Shown here: positions 25,946-38,435 of the stretch, in pieces | How the letters are laid out: each line of letters begins with the position of its first letter | Position numbering within the stretch: the stretch's first letter is position 1 | Source of the DNA: Golubevia sp. BC0850 | Lineage: Eukaryota; Basidiomycota; Exobasidiomycetes; Golubeviales; Golubeviaceae | Direction: 5' to 3' | Assembly (NCBI GenBank): GCA_012976225.1 | Contig: JAAVVG010000002.1 | Location: 1,488,001-1,552,000, forward strand | Length of the DNA stretch: 64,000 bases | Notes under the pieces: generated by a model | Told to the model about the DNA's origin: nothing | Seen by the model: the letters and a program-made list of their open reading frames with translations, nothing else | Databases searched by the model: none | Position numbers and translations under genes: made by a program

Positions 25946-28900
25946 TCAGAATAAGTCGTGCTTCCAACTTCTTAAGTAAGTCTCCACTGCCTTGAAGGCA
26001 GCTAGAGGAATATCAATTAATCGAGATAGAGCAAAAGTAGAAGTTGAAACGATCGTTGGGTCTCCAGTCAGCATCAGAACGATTTGATCTTGACGTCTCC
26101 TTCGTAAAGTCTCTGCATCTAGAGTTGAAGAATCCAAGGGAAACGAAGATAAATGAGAACTTAGATTAGGTAGGTCATCTTGAGAAGTGGAAATCCAATC
26201 AGAGGGGAATGAAATGACGGGAATCCAGTTTGAAGTTCGAAATGGAAGAAGAGTTTCCCACGTCAGGAGTAGATAATTTGATGATGGATTAGAGATTGAA
26301 TGAGAGGGGGAAGAAAAGCCAGAATGATAGGAAAAAGGTTGAAATGGATCATGATAATTTGTTTGATATAGGATCTCGCTTGTGACGTGTGCGTACTTCC
26401 ACATCCCAAGAATAAGCATGATTTGAAGCGCTGAAAAGAGTAGGACGTTTCTTTTGAAACTTGAAGGTGGAATTGAGGAAGAATCGGATGCAGGATTTGC
26501 GGGATAGATGAAGGAATTCAACAGCTTGTCACAAGCATGCTTCAGTTGATTAGAGAGATTGGTTAGTTGATTCGTTGATTCCTCTTCCAATTCCTGGGCT
26601 TCTTCGATTCGTGTCTTTTGAGATTGAAGCAACGACTCATTATCGTGGTTACCCTTGAGCTTAGTGATCTGATTTGAAACCGAATTCATCTTAAACTGCG
26701 AGGAAGTCGACCTTTCAAGTGCTGGATTCGACATGATAACCTTTTGACTTTCGTTGAGAGCTTTAGTCGACTCATAGAATTTCTCCACTGATATCCTCAA
26801 AGAATCATTTCCACTCATAGCTTTGGACAATTCAGTGGCGAATTGCTCTTGGACAGCAGCTCGATTTTCAACTTCAGCTTCAGGATCCGATTCCGTACTT
26901 TCTGAGTCTTCTTCTTCCTCCTCTTCCTGTTCGATCGGGACGTCTGAAAGCGGATGTTTAGAATTTGAACTCTTGAGGCGAATTTGAAATCTCGGAACTG
27001 AAGGTGAACTGTAAGTCCCTGGAATTCCTGCCACATTCAAACTTCTTTCAGATCTATCGACTCCTTCTTCCTCCTCGAAATTCAGCCTTTGATCTTCCAG
27101 GTTCGATTTCATCATCTCACCTCGACCTGGATTCAGAGGCGAGACTTTCTCAACCGAAGAATTCAAAGAGAAGGATCTTGATCCTGCGGTCGATCTTGGA
27201 GGTGTACTTTCTTTGGGAGGAGAGGTAAATCGGTTTTCGAAAGTATTGTTTGCTGTGTCTTCTTCTTCTTCTTCCTCTTCTTCCGGATTTTCGTTCAAGA
27301 TCCCGAGATCCACAGAAGAATCTCCGTTGATACGATTTCTAGGCGTCTCAGCGAAAGATGAAGAAGGAGATCTAGAGTGGAGATTTTTTCCGATGATCGA
27401 AGAGATACCAGGTGAGCTCCTCAGAGATGGGATCCCATTCAAAGGAGGACTCCTTGGAGAAGCGGTCGATTTCGGCTTGTGATTTGAGAGGGAATTGGAG
27501 AAAGATGAAGAAGGTAGACCATTTGCTTTGAAGTTCGATAAACCAGGTCCCATCTTTGAAGAGGAAGTTCCTTGGGTTTGAGGTGAGAAGTAAGCTCCTG
27601 GAGGTTTTGGAGTCTGGAGGTTCAAAATACTATGAAGAGACTTGGTTTGAGGGGTTGAAATTTGCGGAGAATTGCTGTCATGAACTTGAGTTCCGTCTGG
27701 TTGAATTTCGAACTCTTCCCCGCCCTCTTCATCCTCATCTCCAAGTCCCTGTTTTCGAGAGGCAGCTCCTTTTGCTCCTTGATTTATCAATCCCTCCAGA
27801 TCGATCTGCCCCTCCTCCAAAGGTTGGTTCTCCAGATCTTCTCTCTTCTCCTGATTCAAATCCGACCATTCACCCGATCCTGAATCATATCTAATCTGAG
27901 GATTTGGACTAAACCTGACTTTCCTCGAGCCAGCTGGAAGTTCTTCCTCCGCTGTCCCTTCATCCTCCTCCTCTTCCTGTCCGTTTCCTTCCTGTTCTCC
28001 ACCCTCAGCTTCCTCCTTTGTTGGATTTTCTTCCGTTTCTCCTCCTAAAAACCCAGTAATTTTCCTATCCAACTCCTTCTCTCCTTTCTTTCCATTGACT
28101 GGAAATCTAGCTTGCATGCTAATGACAGCTTGAACTCTTTGTCTTCTATGACCATTTGAAGAAGCAGATGCAGGAGATAAAGGAGGAGTTCTTCCACTGC
28201 CATTTCCGTTTAGATCTGGAGATTTAGGAAATGAAAAACCAGAGGATGGAGTTGGACTGGAATTACCTCCGAATTGAAAGGTCGGACTTAGTTCTGGTAA
28301 TCTTGCGCTTTGAACTCGAATTGAAGAGGAAGCTTGATTCTCGAGAAGAGAAGATTTTGAGAATTTTTTCGAAGAGGGGAAACCATTTGAAGATGGAAGT
28401 GAAGGAGAGGAGAAAGGGTTTGAAACTTGAGGATTTGAATTGAGAAAGTTGGAAGGGATTGGAGGTAGATCCAAGTCTGAGTGAGAGGGATTCGAGAGTT
28501 GATTGTCGGAAAATTCTCTTCGTTCGAGAGTGGAAGATTGATGATTAGAAGTGGAGGATTCGGAACTTGGGAGAGGAACTTGAGGACAAAGGTCGGAAGA
28601 GTAGGAAAATTGGAGTCAGATAAAGTCGAAACGCAGGCTTTGATTTATAAGCTCTTTTGGACTCACTTGTCTCAGCTCCGTCAGTTTCTCTGAGGTCTTC
28701 CAGTATGTGATCTACCCCTTGTTCTTCTTGCCTCACAATCTCCCTCGAAAACTCAACTTCATCTCTACTTTTCCTCCTCCTTTCACTCTCCCTCAACTTC
28801 CTCAGTCTAATCAAATCTCTCTGAGACCTACTGAAGCTTGAGTTCTCTATTGAATTGAGGCTCGTCTCCACTTGATTCGATTGAGGAAAGTGTTGATTTG

Positions 28901-30317
28901 AAGTTCCAATTTGACCAATCGATTGTGATCCAGTAAGATGACTCAAAGTATCAGAATTTCTTGTCTTCGAACCTCCAAGATTCAATGTATCATCATCTTC
29001 TTCCCTCTTCTTCCCGAATTCTAATTTCCCAACCTTAATTTCTTCCTCTTCATCTTCCCTATCTACTGCTCTTTGCTTCCCATTCCCATTCTTTCTAGGA
29101 CTCAAAAGCTTCTCGTTCCTTTCCAAAACATCCTTCAGATTCCATTTACTAGGAGAAAAATTCGAGTTTCTAACCTCTGGTTTCTCTTGAGTTTTAGAAT
29201 TGGCTTGAGAAATAGGTCTTCGTCTCTTCCTATCAAATTCAAACCTCTTCATCTCAGGTTTCTTGACTTCGAAATTCTTGAAGATTGAAGAAATCGAATC
29301 TGAAGCTGATTTGACGATTTCTTCTCTATCTCCATCTCTATCCCTACTTCTCCTAAAGAACCCATCTCTTTCCCCGTGTTCATCGAAGTTCTCTTGCTCT
29401 TCATTCTTGAAAGTAGTAGCAGAGATAGTAGGAGAAGAATTGCTTAACCTAGAAGAACCACCTCTATTTGAAGAAGACCTCTGAGTGTGAGTATTAGATA
29501 GAGGAGGTGAAGATTGAGATTCCCTTTCAAAACTTCTCGAGCTAGAAGCTTCTTTTCTAGCCCTTTCAAAGGAGTTTTTGAAGTTTGATTTTCTATGATT
29601 AGAAGTAGGGATTGGATTTTCCTCTTCTGGAGAAGAGTCATCTCTTTCTCTCTCCCTTTCTCTCACTCCATCCCCATCTGCATCTTCATTTCCCTCTCTG
29701 TCTAGATAACTTCGTTTTTGAAACCTAGAAGTGCTAGAATCAAGTCTTGAAGTGGAAGCTTCTGATCTATGCATCGAAGCATCCCCAAATCTAGATGAAG
29801 GCTTATTCCTCCTCCTCCTTTCTACTTCTTCATCTTGACGCGTCTGATTTAAAAAAGGATTCCAAGCTAATGTTACTGTTGTATTTGAACCACCTTCCCT
29901 TAGACTTAGACCTTCATCAGGATGGTGATTGTGACTGCTGTTTGTGCTAGAAGTACTGACATCATCTCTTGTATCCATTCCTTCTACTTCTACTTCTACT
30001 CCTGGCTCCTTATCCCTTTCCTCCAAAATGCTTCTACTATATGCTTCGGTGTGGCTCTTCGGTTTGCTATGGGATGTGGGAGGATTGGAGGTGAAGAAAG
30101 TGAATCTTGATGGATGCTTTGCCGTTTGCTCCGAGTCAATTGAAGATGAAGACGATGGAGTTGTTAAAGAGGTTGTAGTTGATGGATTCGAATTCGAGTT
30201 TGGATCAAATTGAGTTGAGGAAGAAGTTGAGATTCCGTCCAATTGAGGTCGATGATGATGGTTGAAGGGATGAGAGTGAGATTGAGAGTAGGCAGTTTGA
30301 TTTCTAGATCTCTTCAT
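25946..30317 (-). CDS. 1427-residue low-complexity protein with C-terminal membrane segment
   Basis: Two exons (28667-30317 and 25946-28578) joined by an 88-bp GTGAGT...AAG intron give 1427 aa. The first 1100 residues are Ser/Pro/Asn/Glu-rich and probably disordered, with basic and acidic blocks (including a run of Glu near SSPEEENP and poly-Glu tracts further on). About residues 1130-1230 look helical (SVEKFYESTKALNESQK, LTNLSNQLKHACDKLLNSF). A hydrophobic segment (RNVLLFSALQIMLILGMW) at about residue 1260-1280 is followed by about 145 residues of mixed, folded-looking sequence ending KHDLF. I do not recognise the family. The topology suggests a single-pass ER or nuclear-envelope protein with a large disordered cytosolic or nucleoplasmic domain. 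It is divergent from PFS2 by 235 bases. Confidence 0.7.
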
Positions 30318-30552
30318 TGAACTATCATTTCCTTTTAAATTTGAAGAGTGAAATCTTGATTAGAGTGATAATAGGAATCAAAAGCGAATTAGAGAGTTGA
30401 AGAGCAAGAGGAAGTTGCTCTCTCTCCCTCTCTTGTTGCTCTCCCTCTGGATTCTACCCTTCCCACCTTCTGCCTTCTGCCTCACCTTGCTTTCCCCCTC
30501 TTCTCTTCTCTTATCCTCTTTGACTCTATCCTATTCGATTTCAAGCTAACTC

Positions 30553-32911
30553 ATGACGACCTCAACCAACATTTCAATGGCTTCCACTTCCAAACGAAAG
30601 AGATGGCAACCTCTTCACACCAAAGACCATCCAATCGCTCCAAAAGTGGATCACAAGTACGAAGAAGAGATGGCAGCTCAGGCAATAGCTCAAGCAGCTG
30701 GTTTCGAAGGAAGGAGACAGAGGAAGTTCTTACAGAGAAGGACAGTGGATTACAGTAGTGGTTTGACAAAGTGGAATGAAGTGAGTGAAGATGCTCAGTG
30801 GTTAAAAAAGGGCCTTGACCTGCTCCAATGAAAAGGTAGACATTATCTCTACTCGAAATCTGTAAAGGTTTTGGAAGGAGAGGTTCATGGGTAACTGGAA
30901 GCCTGCTTGGATTCAAGATGGCCATCTAATCCCATCCTCATCCTTCCTTCCTGATAGGCTCGTGCTTCACCGATTTCCAATAGACAAGATCGATATCTTC
31001 GGCCAAGTATAAACCAAGTCGTCTCAGTGAGTTCGAGTCCCTTCTCCTTGGTCTGCGAGGACAAACTGATTGGAGTCCCTCTCATAACCTTTGATTTCTT
31101 CCCTTGTAGTTACTTCCGCCAGCTGCCTACGCAAATTCAGTGACATCAGTTGGATCAACATTAGTTCATACCTCAACAAACAAGATCCGATGCGCAGTGG
31201 ACGATGTACTGGTGAGTGGATGACCGCCTTTTCGACTGTTACTGCTCCCTCCTGTAGATCCCATCTCAATTGAGTTTTTCTTCCTGTTCCCCACTTTACC
31301 TTTCGAACAACAGTGGATGCCGGATGGAAGGCGTCTTCTAACAGGATCTTCAAGTGGTGAATTCACTCTCTGGAATGCACAGACTTTTAATTTCGAAACT
31401 ATTTTGCAGGTGAGTTCGTCGAACACTTTGGCTCTTCATCCCTCTCTTGATCTTCTAACTCAAGTTAGAACCTTTTCCTTGTTCTCCTTTTCACATTCAT
31501 TCTTTGATGGTAGGCTCATGATTCACCGATCCGAGCAGCTCAATGGTCAAAATCTGGATCGTGGTTGATTTCTTCAGATCAACATGGAACCATCAAATAT
31601 TTCCAACCGAATATGAACAATTTACAAGCTTTCCAAGGTTCAAGGGAAGCTATCAGAGGTCTATCTTTCAGTCCAGATGATCAAAGATTCGTTTCTGCAA
31701 GTGATGATAGCGTGTTGAGGGTTTGGAGGTTCGATGAAGCTAGAGAGGAGGCTGCTTTAAAAGGTGAGCAAAAGCAACATGTTTTCACTGGACCCAATCT
31801 TCTAAACACTGACTCACTGTTACTGTGTCATCATCGATTTGATGGGTTTCAGGACATGGTTGGGACGTCAGAAGTGTAGATTGGCATCCAACAAAAGGTT
31901 TAATCGTCTCTGGAGGTAAAGACAATTTAGTTAAATTCTGGGATCCACGATCAGCTTCCAATCTTGCAACTCTTCATGGTCACAAGAATACTATTCATGT
32001 TACTAAATGGTCTCCGGATGGGAATTTGATGGCTTCGGCTTCTAGAGATATGATGACTAGGATTTATGACATCAGAGCTATGAAGGAACTCTATTCATTG
32101 AAGGGTCACAAAGATGGTATCACAAGTGAGTTCAAAAGAGGTTCGCATTCGAAGGTGATGATCCTTTCATTGAGTAAGATTTCTATTCCCTTCCTTCATA
32201 GCTCTCGCCTTCCACCCAATTCACCACTCATTGATCGTGACGGGAAGTTCAGATGGAGCTTTGCTTCATTGGTCCCTTCAATCTGCTACTCCAGAAGAAC
32301 CAGTTCATGTGAATGAAGGAGCTCATGAAGCTTCCATCTCTTCTTTAGCTTGGCATCCTCTTGGTCATCTTTTGGCTACTGGATCAAACGATTATACCAC
32401 CAGATTCTGGCAAAGAGGTAGACCCGGAGAAGAGTCGATTATGGAGAACCTCAAAGGAGAAGACGCAGAAAAGAAGCTGTTGAACAAGAAGAAGGCTCAG
32501 AGTGGAACGAATTGGGATAGTAAGTTTTACTACGTGATCGGAGAGTCTTTGGTCTCTTTCTGGGATCTGATCTCTTAATTCTCTTCTCTCTTGTTCTTCT
32601 TCATAGACGACGACTTCATTCCGGGACTTTCAAGCTCCGCTCGACCAGCCGCCAACAACGACTTCGCTCCTCCTGGACTTGCAAGTGGTTCAGGATTCTC
32701 TCTTCCTGGTCTCACTGGGCTTAACGCTTCTTTCTCTGGAATGGATTCAGGCGCTATCCCTGGGTTGGGCGGATCTGGTGAAGGTGCTATGGGATCATCA
32801 GCGCAGAGTGGAATTGGACCGCCAGGAGGATATGGTGATCCAGTGCCGCCGATTTCAAAATGGGCAACAGGAACCAATGGAGTGATGGTGAATCGTAAAT
32901 GGGGGAAGTGA
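30553..32911 (+). CDS. PFS2: Polyadenylation factor Pfs2 / WDR33 (WD40 protein)
   Basis: Eight exons (30553-30780, 30958-31026, 31110-31211, 31314-31409, 31514-31763, 31853-32125, 32202-32519, 32607-32911) give 546 aa. The N-terminus has the family signature [13 protein letters not shown]. It is followed by seven WD repeats that track WDR33 closely: [90 protein letters not shown] and [16 protein letters not shown]. The tail is Gly/Pro-rich. WDR33/Pfs2 is the scaffold of cleavage and polyadenylation factor that, with CPSF30, reads the poly(A) signal. The first ATG was used; an internal Met 11 codons on is possible. All introns are short (about 76-177 bp), and their boundaries fall between repeats or restore them. 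Confidence 0.94.
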
Positions 32912-33186
32912 GACTCTTTTGATGGTCGTCTGTACTTTTAGCTCGGAGAGGAATTGATCAGGTTGTTCTCACTCTGTATCTGAGATTCTGTTCGAGTCAT
33001 TCGTAGCTCATTGTACTTCCACGATCGGAACAGGAGATAGCAATTAGAAAAAGCGGCAGGATGCGACAAAAAAAACAAGCAAAGAAGAGCAGATAATCAT
33101 CAAGTCGAAGAGAGAGAGACAAAAAGAAGTCGAAAGAACAAAGATGAGAAGATTAAGGGAGAAAGGAAAACAGAACAGAACCCAGC

Positions 33187-34368
33187 CTAACGATTGACGC
33201 TGAGCGAGAAATCCTTGAAGTAGGTGTGCTCATCCTTAGTTGCTGCCCATTCTGAAGATGAACCTCCGAAGAACGTAGAAAAGAAGATGCCCTTGAATCC
33301 TGTAGGGTAGGCTACGTTTCCGTAGTTGATGGTTGACTGGCCGTTGATGTCGATGTAGAAACCTCCATCTTGCGCATCTGGTGAAGAGCTGAGATTGATA
33401 GTCTGCTTGATTTGAGTCCAACCACCTCGAGTGAAGTAGAAAGAGCCTCTTCCGATTGAGCTGAAGGAGAGGGATTAAAGTGGGAAAGGAGAAGTGAGGT
33501 CAGCAATTTGACAGGGGTGTTTGTCCAATCGACACCCCTTTTTTGTGTTTCTTTCCAGCAGAAGCTTCCTTTCGAACCTTTGTCTGGCAGCTACTCACTC
33601 TCCATAGTCGGGATTACAGTCTGATTCAGGTCCGATAGAGCAAAGATCAGGGTTCTGCTTGTCCGCAGGAACGTAAAGATAAAGTTCTCCCTTCCCATCA
33701 GTTCGCCACATCATTCGACTTGACCAGCAATCTTGGGCTGAATTTCCCCCTGAGCAGCCTTCAATACCACCGTATAGACCAGGCAACTATGAACCACCAA
33801 GTAAGAAAAAGAAAGGAAGAGAGCGAGAGAGAAAAGAGAGAAGTCAGTGGGTCGAGGCGGGGAGAGATATCGGACAACAGGAAAGAAATCCCAGCTCACC
33901 TTCCCTCCTTTGACGAAATCGAAATCTGGGGTGAAATAAACGGAGTATTGAAAGGTGATGCTAGTGGCGTCACTGAGATCCAAAGGAGTGGAGGCATAGA
34001 ATTGACAGCCTCCAACAGGTTCTTGCCCAGGGTTGATGGAACCTGTCACAGAGAGCAAGTAGTATGGGTGATCCCGTGAGTAGAAGAAGACAAAGAAATC
34101 GGGCCCGAAGTGCGAACTCACCTTTTGGGTAGAAGGCTTGGATCACCGAGTTACCATCCTCCTGTCCAGGTATTCCTGAAGTTTGAATCTGGCAGTTCTC
34201 CTTTCCAGTAGAATCAAATTGAATGATATCAAATTGATCAAAGCTGGAAAAATCTGAAGGTAGTGTCCAACTCTGGTACTCGGCTCTGCTCTGAGGCTGA
34301 ACTTTTTTTGGCAAGGCGACCACCGAGTGAAAGAGGATTAGGAAGGTGGAGATTGAGTAGAAGAGCAT
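33187..34368 (-). CDS. Secreted polysaccharide lyase, PL14-like
   Basis: Four exons (34122-34368, 33900-34042, 33599-33786, 33187-33460) give 283 aa. A signal peptide (FYSISTFLILFHSVVA) is followed by a short spacer. The jelly-roll lyase domain has typical features: FQYSVYFTPDFDFVKGGKLPGLYGG, a Cys-rich loop (EGCSGGNSAQDCW), RMMWRTDGKGELYLYVP and the C-terminal strands with FKGIFFSTFFGG. These agree with polysaccharide lyase family 14 as in basidiomycetes and the Chlorella-virus alginate/glucuronate lyase. Members split uronic-acid polymers by beta-elimination. The exact substrate cannot be read from sequence. It has no carbohydrate-binding module or GPI tail, so it is probably released outside the cell. 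Confidence 0.83.
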
Positions 34369-35270
34369 TGCGATTTGGATAGTGATGAATTTTCTTTTCG
34401 AAAGAAGAAGTATCAGCCTCCTTATAAAGATTCATGGCGGGTGGTTCGAATTTGCGCCACTGTCCCGCAGGGGTGGGAGAAACGACGCCGACGCAGGATT
34501 TTCAGTCTGTCTACGTCAGGCGTACACTGGCTCCACGCGTTTCAACCAATAGTCACTTAAACAATCTGTTGTTTTTGATAGCTGGTTGGTAGAAAGGAAG
34601 AGGCGAGAAATGGGGCTGAAATTGACATGTCCCTCTTAGCAAGCTCTACTGGAATCCTGCCATCTACCGATAGACCTTCGTCATTCTGGTGGATTCGGCT
34701 CGTCATTCGTCGATTGGAACCAGGTTTATCAATAAAGACCTCCATTCCACGATTCTCGCCCCTATCCTCGCTTCTGCCTTCTTCACGACCCCTCGTCATG
34801 CCTTCGCATGCAAGAAGAACTCAGATCCCCAGAAATGCTCGATGAAATAGTAATAAATTATCATATGTTTCGCAACTAAGCAGCAAAAAAGGGGACAAGG
34901 GAGGCAGGCTTAAAGGCTTGGGGATAGCAGTATACAAAAACAAGAAATAGAAAAACAAAGGGACATAAGAGCAAGGGTTGAAGAAAGACGAAGATTTAAA
35001 AACATTTATAAAGAAAGAGGGAAAGTAATTGAAGGGACTTTTCCAGAAGGGAGTGAAAGGTGAAGAGAAAACTTGCATTTAATTTGCTAGATTGAGGTTA
35101 CAGATTGAGGCGATTTAAAATTTGAAGGCAGAAGTGAGAAACGATGTCGAAGAAAGGTGATGGCGTCATCGAAAAGCAGATTGAAGCATCGCTTGGAAAT
35201 CTGCGAATGGAAAATTGAATTTGAAGAGGAGCCAAAACGAGATCAGAGGTTGGAATCAAGATAATTGAAC
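34369..35270. other. 0.9-kb intergenic region
   Basis: This lies between the PL14 start codon and the stop of the coiled-coil/RRM gene, both on minus. Near 34545-34555 there is a CAACCAAT element. The half next to the RRM gene is A-rich on + and is probably its 3' UTR. Short overlapping open frames show no protein-like features. Confidence 0.4.
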
Positions 35271-38200
35271 TCAACGACTTCCACGATTAGGAGAATCCGG
35301 AAGATAAGGTTTCGAATAATGAGTTTGATGACTTGTCATTTGATGACTATTTCCATTATTAACATTAAAGTTAGGATGTCTAGGTAAAGAAGGATGACCA
35401 TTCCCAAGACTCGGAGAACCATTCCCACTCAATTCTCTTCTTCTCTTTGCATGCATATCCATAATGATTTGTTGAGATTTAGCTTGAGCAGCAGCTAATT
35501 GTTCAGCAGTTGGATTAGTTACATCACCATTTAAATTTGAATCTTCTTCACCTTCAGCTAAAGGATGTCTAACAATTGAATAATCGTAATCTTTTTGATG
35601 TTGTTGTTGTTCTCCGAAACCTAAACCTGCGATTTGATGTTGACCTAAACCTAAGGACTGGTGGTTGTTATTGATGTGATTATCTTGATTCCAATTTCTA
35701 GGTCTAGAATCAGAAGGGTAACTAGGAGAATGATTCGTTGCTATTGACATTGAGTAAATTTGAGGAACATCACTTCCTCCTCCTCCTCCTCCTCCTACGT
35801 AAGGAGATCTGCCAGAATTAGAACCTGTTGATGAACCTGGATCGTTGGAAAAAGAAGGTCTATAACTATCTGCTGCTCTATGAGATTCTGATCTACTATG
35901 ACCACCTTCACTTTGAGGTCTACAAAGGTCTGCTCCTCCTCTTGAACTCCCTCCTACTGCTGGTCTACTACCACCACTACTACTCCGTTGTTTCTCCAAA
36001 TCAAATTTCTCAGCAGTACTTCTAATTTGATTTCTCCTTTCTTCAGAATCCCTTACGTCCCAATCACTTTCTCTATCTCTTTTGTTATTCGAATTGTTAT
36101 TGCCGATTCTACTTAAAAGAGAATTTGAAGAACCTTCCCCTGTTGAATTCATTTCATCTCCAGCACCACCGCCTAATCTTTGAAACAATCCTAATGGTTG
36201 GTTTGAATCCGAAGAACCAGAGACAGAAGAATTTGGACTTCCATTTCCTCCAACATCACTTAAACTTGATCCGTCATCAATCCTCAATCTCCTGGCTAAA
36301 GGAACATTTCCTTCCCAATCATCTTTGCTTTTCCTTTTGCCCAAAATTTCAACTCCGTTAGGACCAGAATGGATTCCAGGAAATCCAGTATCTTTACAAG
36401 GTATCAAACCAGATCTCATTCGAGTATCAGTAGCATAAGCCAATTGATTGTTAACCTGATCGAATTCAATGTTCAAATATCTTAAAGCAGCGGCTCCTAA
36501 AACAATTCCACCTGATGGGAATTTATTGATCGTAACAGCAAACTTTATACTTGAAGCTTTAACATTGATATTAACGCATCCTTCTTTTCTAGATTGATTG
36601 TATTCAGCTGCACTTGAACAACGTTTTCCACCGAGAACCAAAGGAGCAATAACAGAACCAATGGTCTCTTTCCGATTTGTATGAAAGTTTAGGAGTTGGA
36701 GAGATTTTCCTTGAGGTGTAGATTTGATACGTTCATAAGTTGGAATTGCTATCAAAGTGAGTTGAGATTCTGAATTGACGAAATAGCAAGGGACTTGTTG
36801 ACCTAGAACATTTGCCATTTCTTTCATCTTGAAAATCTGAGGTTCTGAAGAATTGCTGTTGTTGCTGTTGTTGCTACTAGAAGAAATATTTTGTAAACTC
36901 GGTGAAGATCTAGAAAACGTTTCTGAATTATGTTGACTAGCTCTTGGACCAGTTGGTGGAACTCCTTTACCAGCCGAGGACTTCAAGGGTGCTTCCAAAG
37001 CAGAAGTCGTAGTACTAGGAGTAGTATTATTAGATGAAGAAGAGAACTTAGAAGCTGAAGTCGATTCAGTAGGAGTTCCAGGACCTGAAGCAGAACTTGA
37101 TTTCCTTTTCGATTTCATTGAAGCTATAGCTTGATTCCTAGCCGCTTCTTCTTGATCTCTCTTAGCCTTTTGAGCTTCCAGACTTTCTCCTTCAGCTTGA
37201 GCCTCCACCTTATCATTCCCATCTCCATTCCCATTGGTTCCCGACTTGTTTGAAGACCCGACTGTGTTAGATTTCTTCAATTCTTTCATCTTTGCGATAG
37301 CAGCTTCTTTCCTTTCCAATCGAGTAGGAGATTGTCTTGCGCTCCCAGTCCCAGTTAACGGAGGAACTTCCACAGATTCATTTCCAACAACTTCCTCTTC
37401 TTCCATTTCTTCTTGTTTTCTCGGTGGTGTGATTGACTCATCTTCTCCCTCAGCCTCTTGAACTTCCATTGGAGCTGAAGAGAGAGATTCCTGTTTGATT
37501 CTGATTCCAGGAGAACTTCGAGCTAGAACAGCTTCCGCCGTCTGACCTTCGACTGCACTCCCCGGCTTCTCTCCCATCATCGTTATTGACAAAGGTCTCT
37601 GTCTGAAAGTGATCCCATCCAAATTTTCTCTAGCTTTCCTTGCATCTTGAGGAGTATTGAAAGAGACGATTCCATTGAGTTTAGATCCAACCTTGACCAC
37701 CTCGGCAGCACTGACTTGACCAGTTCTTGAACCGAAGAAATAAAGAAGATCCTCTTCGAAAGTAGTTGGGTTTAGATCTTCACATACTACCTGATTCGTC
37801 TGAGGCTGATTGGCCGAGGAATTGGAAGCCACTACTGCCTTCTCAACTCCTATTGAAGAGGTGTTAACACTGGGTTCTTTCTCTTTCTCCTTCTCAGCGA
37901 ACCTTTCCTTCCTATTCCTAAGAACGATTTCTTCTTCCTTAGCTTCCTTGATCCCTTTGACAACCTTTTCCAATTCCGCCAAACTATCGGGAAACCCATT
38001 CAGATTAGCCGAATCCTTCATTCTAAATTCCAAACTACTGGCCATTACGATTTTCTCATTACTTGCCTCTAATTTGTCAATAGAACTCTTTAAGATTTCC
38101 ATCCTTCGTTCTTGTCCATCTCTAAAAGATTCGAATTCCTTTTGATGAGCTTCTAATTCCGATTTGAGTTTCTGAAGATCGGGATTAATGACAGAGGAGG

Positions 38201-38435
38201 AAGTAGATGTGGGATTTGGATCGTTCAACTTTGCTTCCAAAGTGTCGACCAACTCTGAAAGACTATCTAACGATTTCGACAATTCTCTTCTTGAATTCGA
38301 TTCCATTGAAGAAGTTTTTTGAATGGATTGCATTTGAACTTCTATCGATGCGAACCTCTCTGTTAACAATTGATTATCAGATTCTAAAGATGAAATCTTA
38401 TTCGTTAGCCTTTTCAGGTCACTACCTGATGCCAT
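35271..38435 (-). CDS. Coiled-coil / RRM protein with a pepsin-like lobe
   Basis: A single open frame without introns, 1054 aa. Residues 1-75 and about 90-170 are heptad-rich coiled coils. Around residues 215-290 an RRM-like domain is visible (VVCEDLNPTTFEEDLLYFFG ... GIVSFNTPQDARKARENLDG). Charged and Ser/Asn-rich linkers follow. At about residues 545-690 there is a folded segment whose end (GGIVLGAAALRYLNIEFDQV, then NNQLAYA) reads like the last strands of pepsin-family aspartic proteases (ilG..fLr...v.fD..nn.igfA). Its beginning (CYFVNSESQLTLIAIPTYERI) lines up with the lobe's catalytic loop, but N-S-E stands where D-T/S-G is expected. The last 300 residues are disordered, rich in Ser, Gly, Asn and Gln. 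The likely role is RNA binding with a non-catalytic protease-like fold. No named orthologue was recognised. Confidence 0.7.
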   Translation of the reverse strand: MASGSDLKRLTNKISSLESDNQLLTERFASIEVQMQSIQKTSSMESNSRRELSKSLDSLSELVDTLEAKLNDPNPTSTSSSVINPDLQKLKSELEAHQKEFESFRDGQERRMEILKSSIDKLEASNEKIVMASSLEFRMKDSANLNGFPDSLAELEKVVKGIKEAKEEEIVLRNRKERFAEKEKEKEPSVNTSSIGVEKAVVASNSSANQPQTNQVVCEDLNPTTFEEDLLYFFGSRTGQVSAAEVVKVGSKLNGIVSFNTPQDARKARENLDGITFRQRPLSITMMGEKPGSAVEGQTAEAVLARSSPGIRIKQESLSSAPMEVQEAEGEDESITPPRKQEEMEEEEVVGNESVEVPPLTGTGSARQSPTRLERKEAAIAKMKELKKSNTVGSSNKSGTNGNGDGNDKVEAQAEGESLEAQKAKRDQEEAARNQAIASMKSKRKSSSASGPGTPTESTSASKFSSSSNNTTPSTTTSALEAPLKSSAGKGVPPTGPRASQHNSETFSRSSPSLQNISSSSNNSNNSNSSEPQIFKMKEMANVLGQQVPCYFVNSESQLTLIAIPTYERIKSTPQGKSLQLLNFHTNRKETIGSVIAPLVLGGKRCSSAAEYNQSRKEGCVNINVKASSIKFAVTINKFPSGGIVLGAAALRYLNIEFDQVNNQLAYATDTRMRSGLIPCKDTGFPGIHSGPNGVEILGKRKSKDDWEGNVPLARRLRIDDGSSLSDVGGNGSPNSSVSGSSDSNQPLGLFQRLGGGAGDEMNSTGEGSSNSLLSRIGNNNSNNKRDRESDWDVRDSEERRNQIRSTAEKFDLEKQRSSSGGSRPAVGGSSRGGADLCRPQSEGGHSRSESHRAADSYRPSFSNDPGSSTGSNSGRSPYVGGGGGGGSDVPQIYSMSIATNHSPSYPSDSRPRNWNQDNHINNNHQSLGLGQHQIAGLGFGEQQQHQKDYDYSIVRHPLAEGEEDSNLNGDVTNPTAEQLAAAQAKSQQIIMDMHAKRRRELSGNGSPSLGNGHPSLPRHPNFNVNNGNSHQMTSHQTHYSKPYLPDSPNRGSR

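Noticed and set aside
34435-34470. GGTTCGAATTT resembling a tRNA B box
   Set aside because: No A box at the right distance, no acceptor stem and the B box lacks the final CC.
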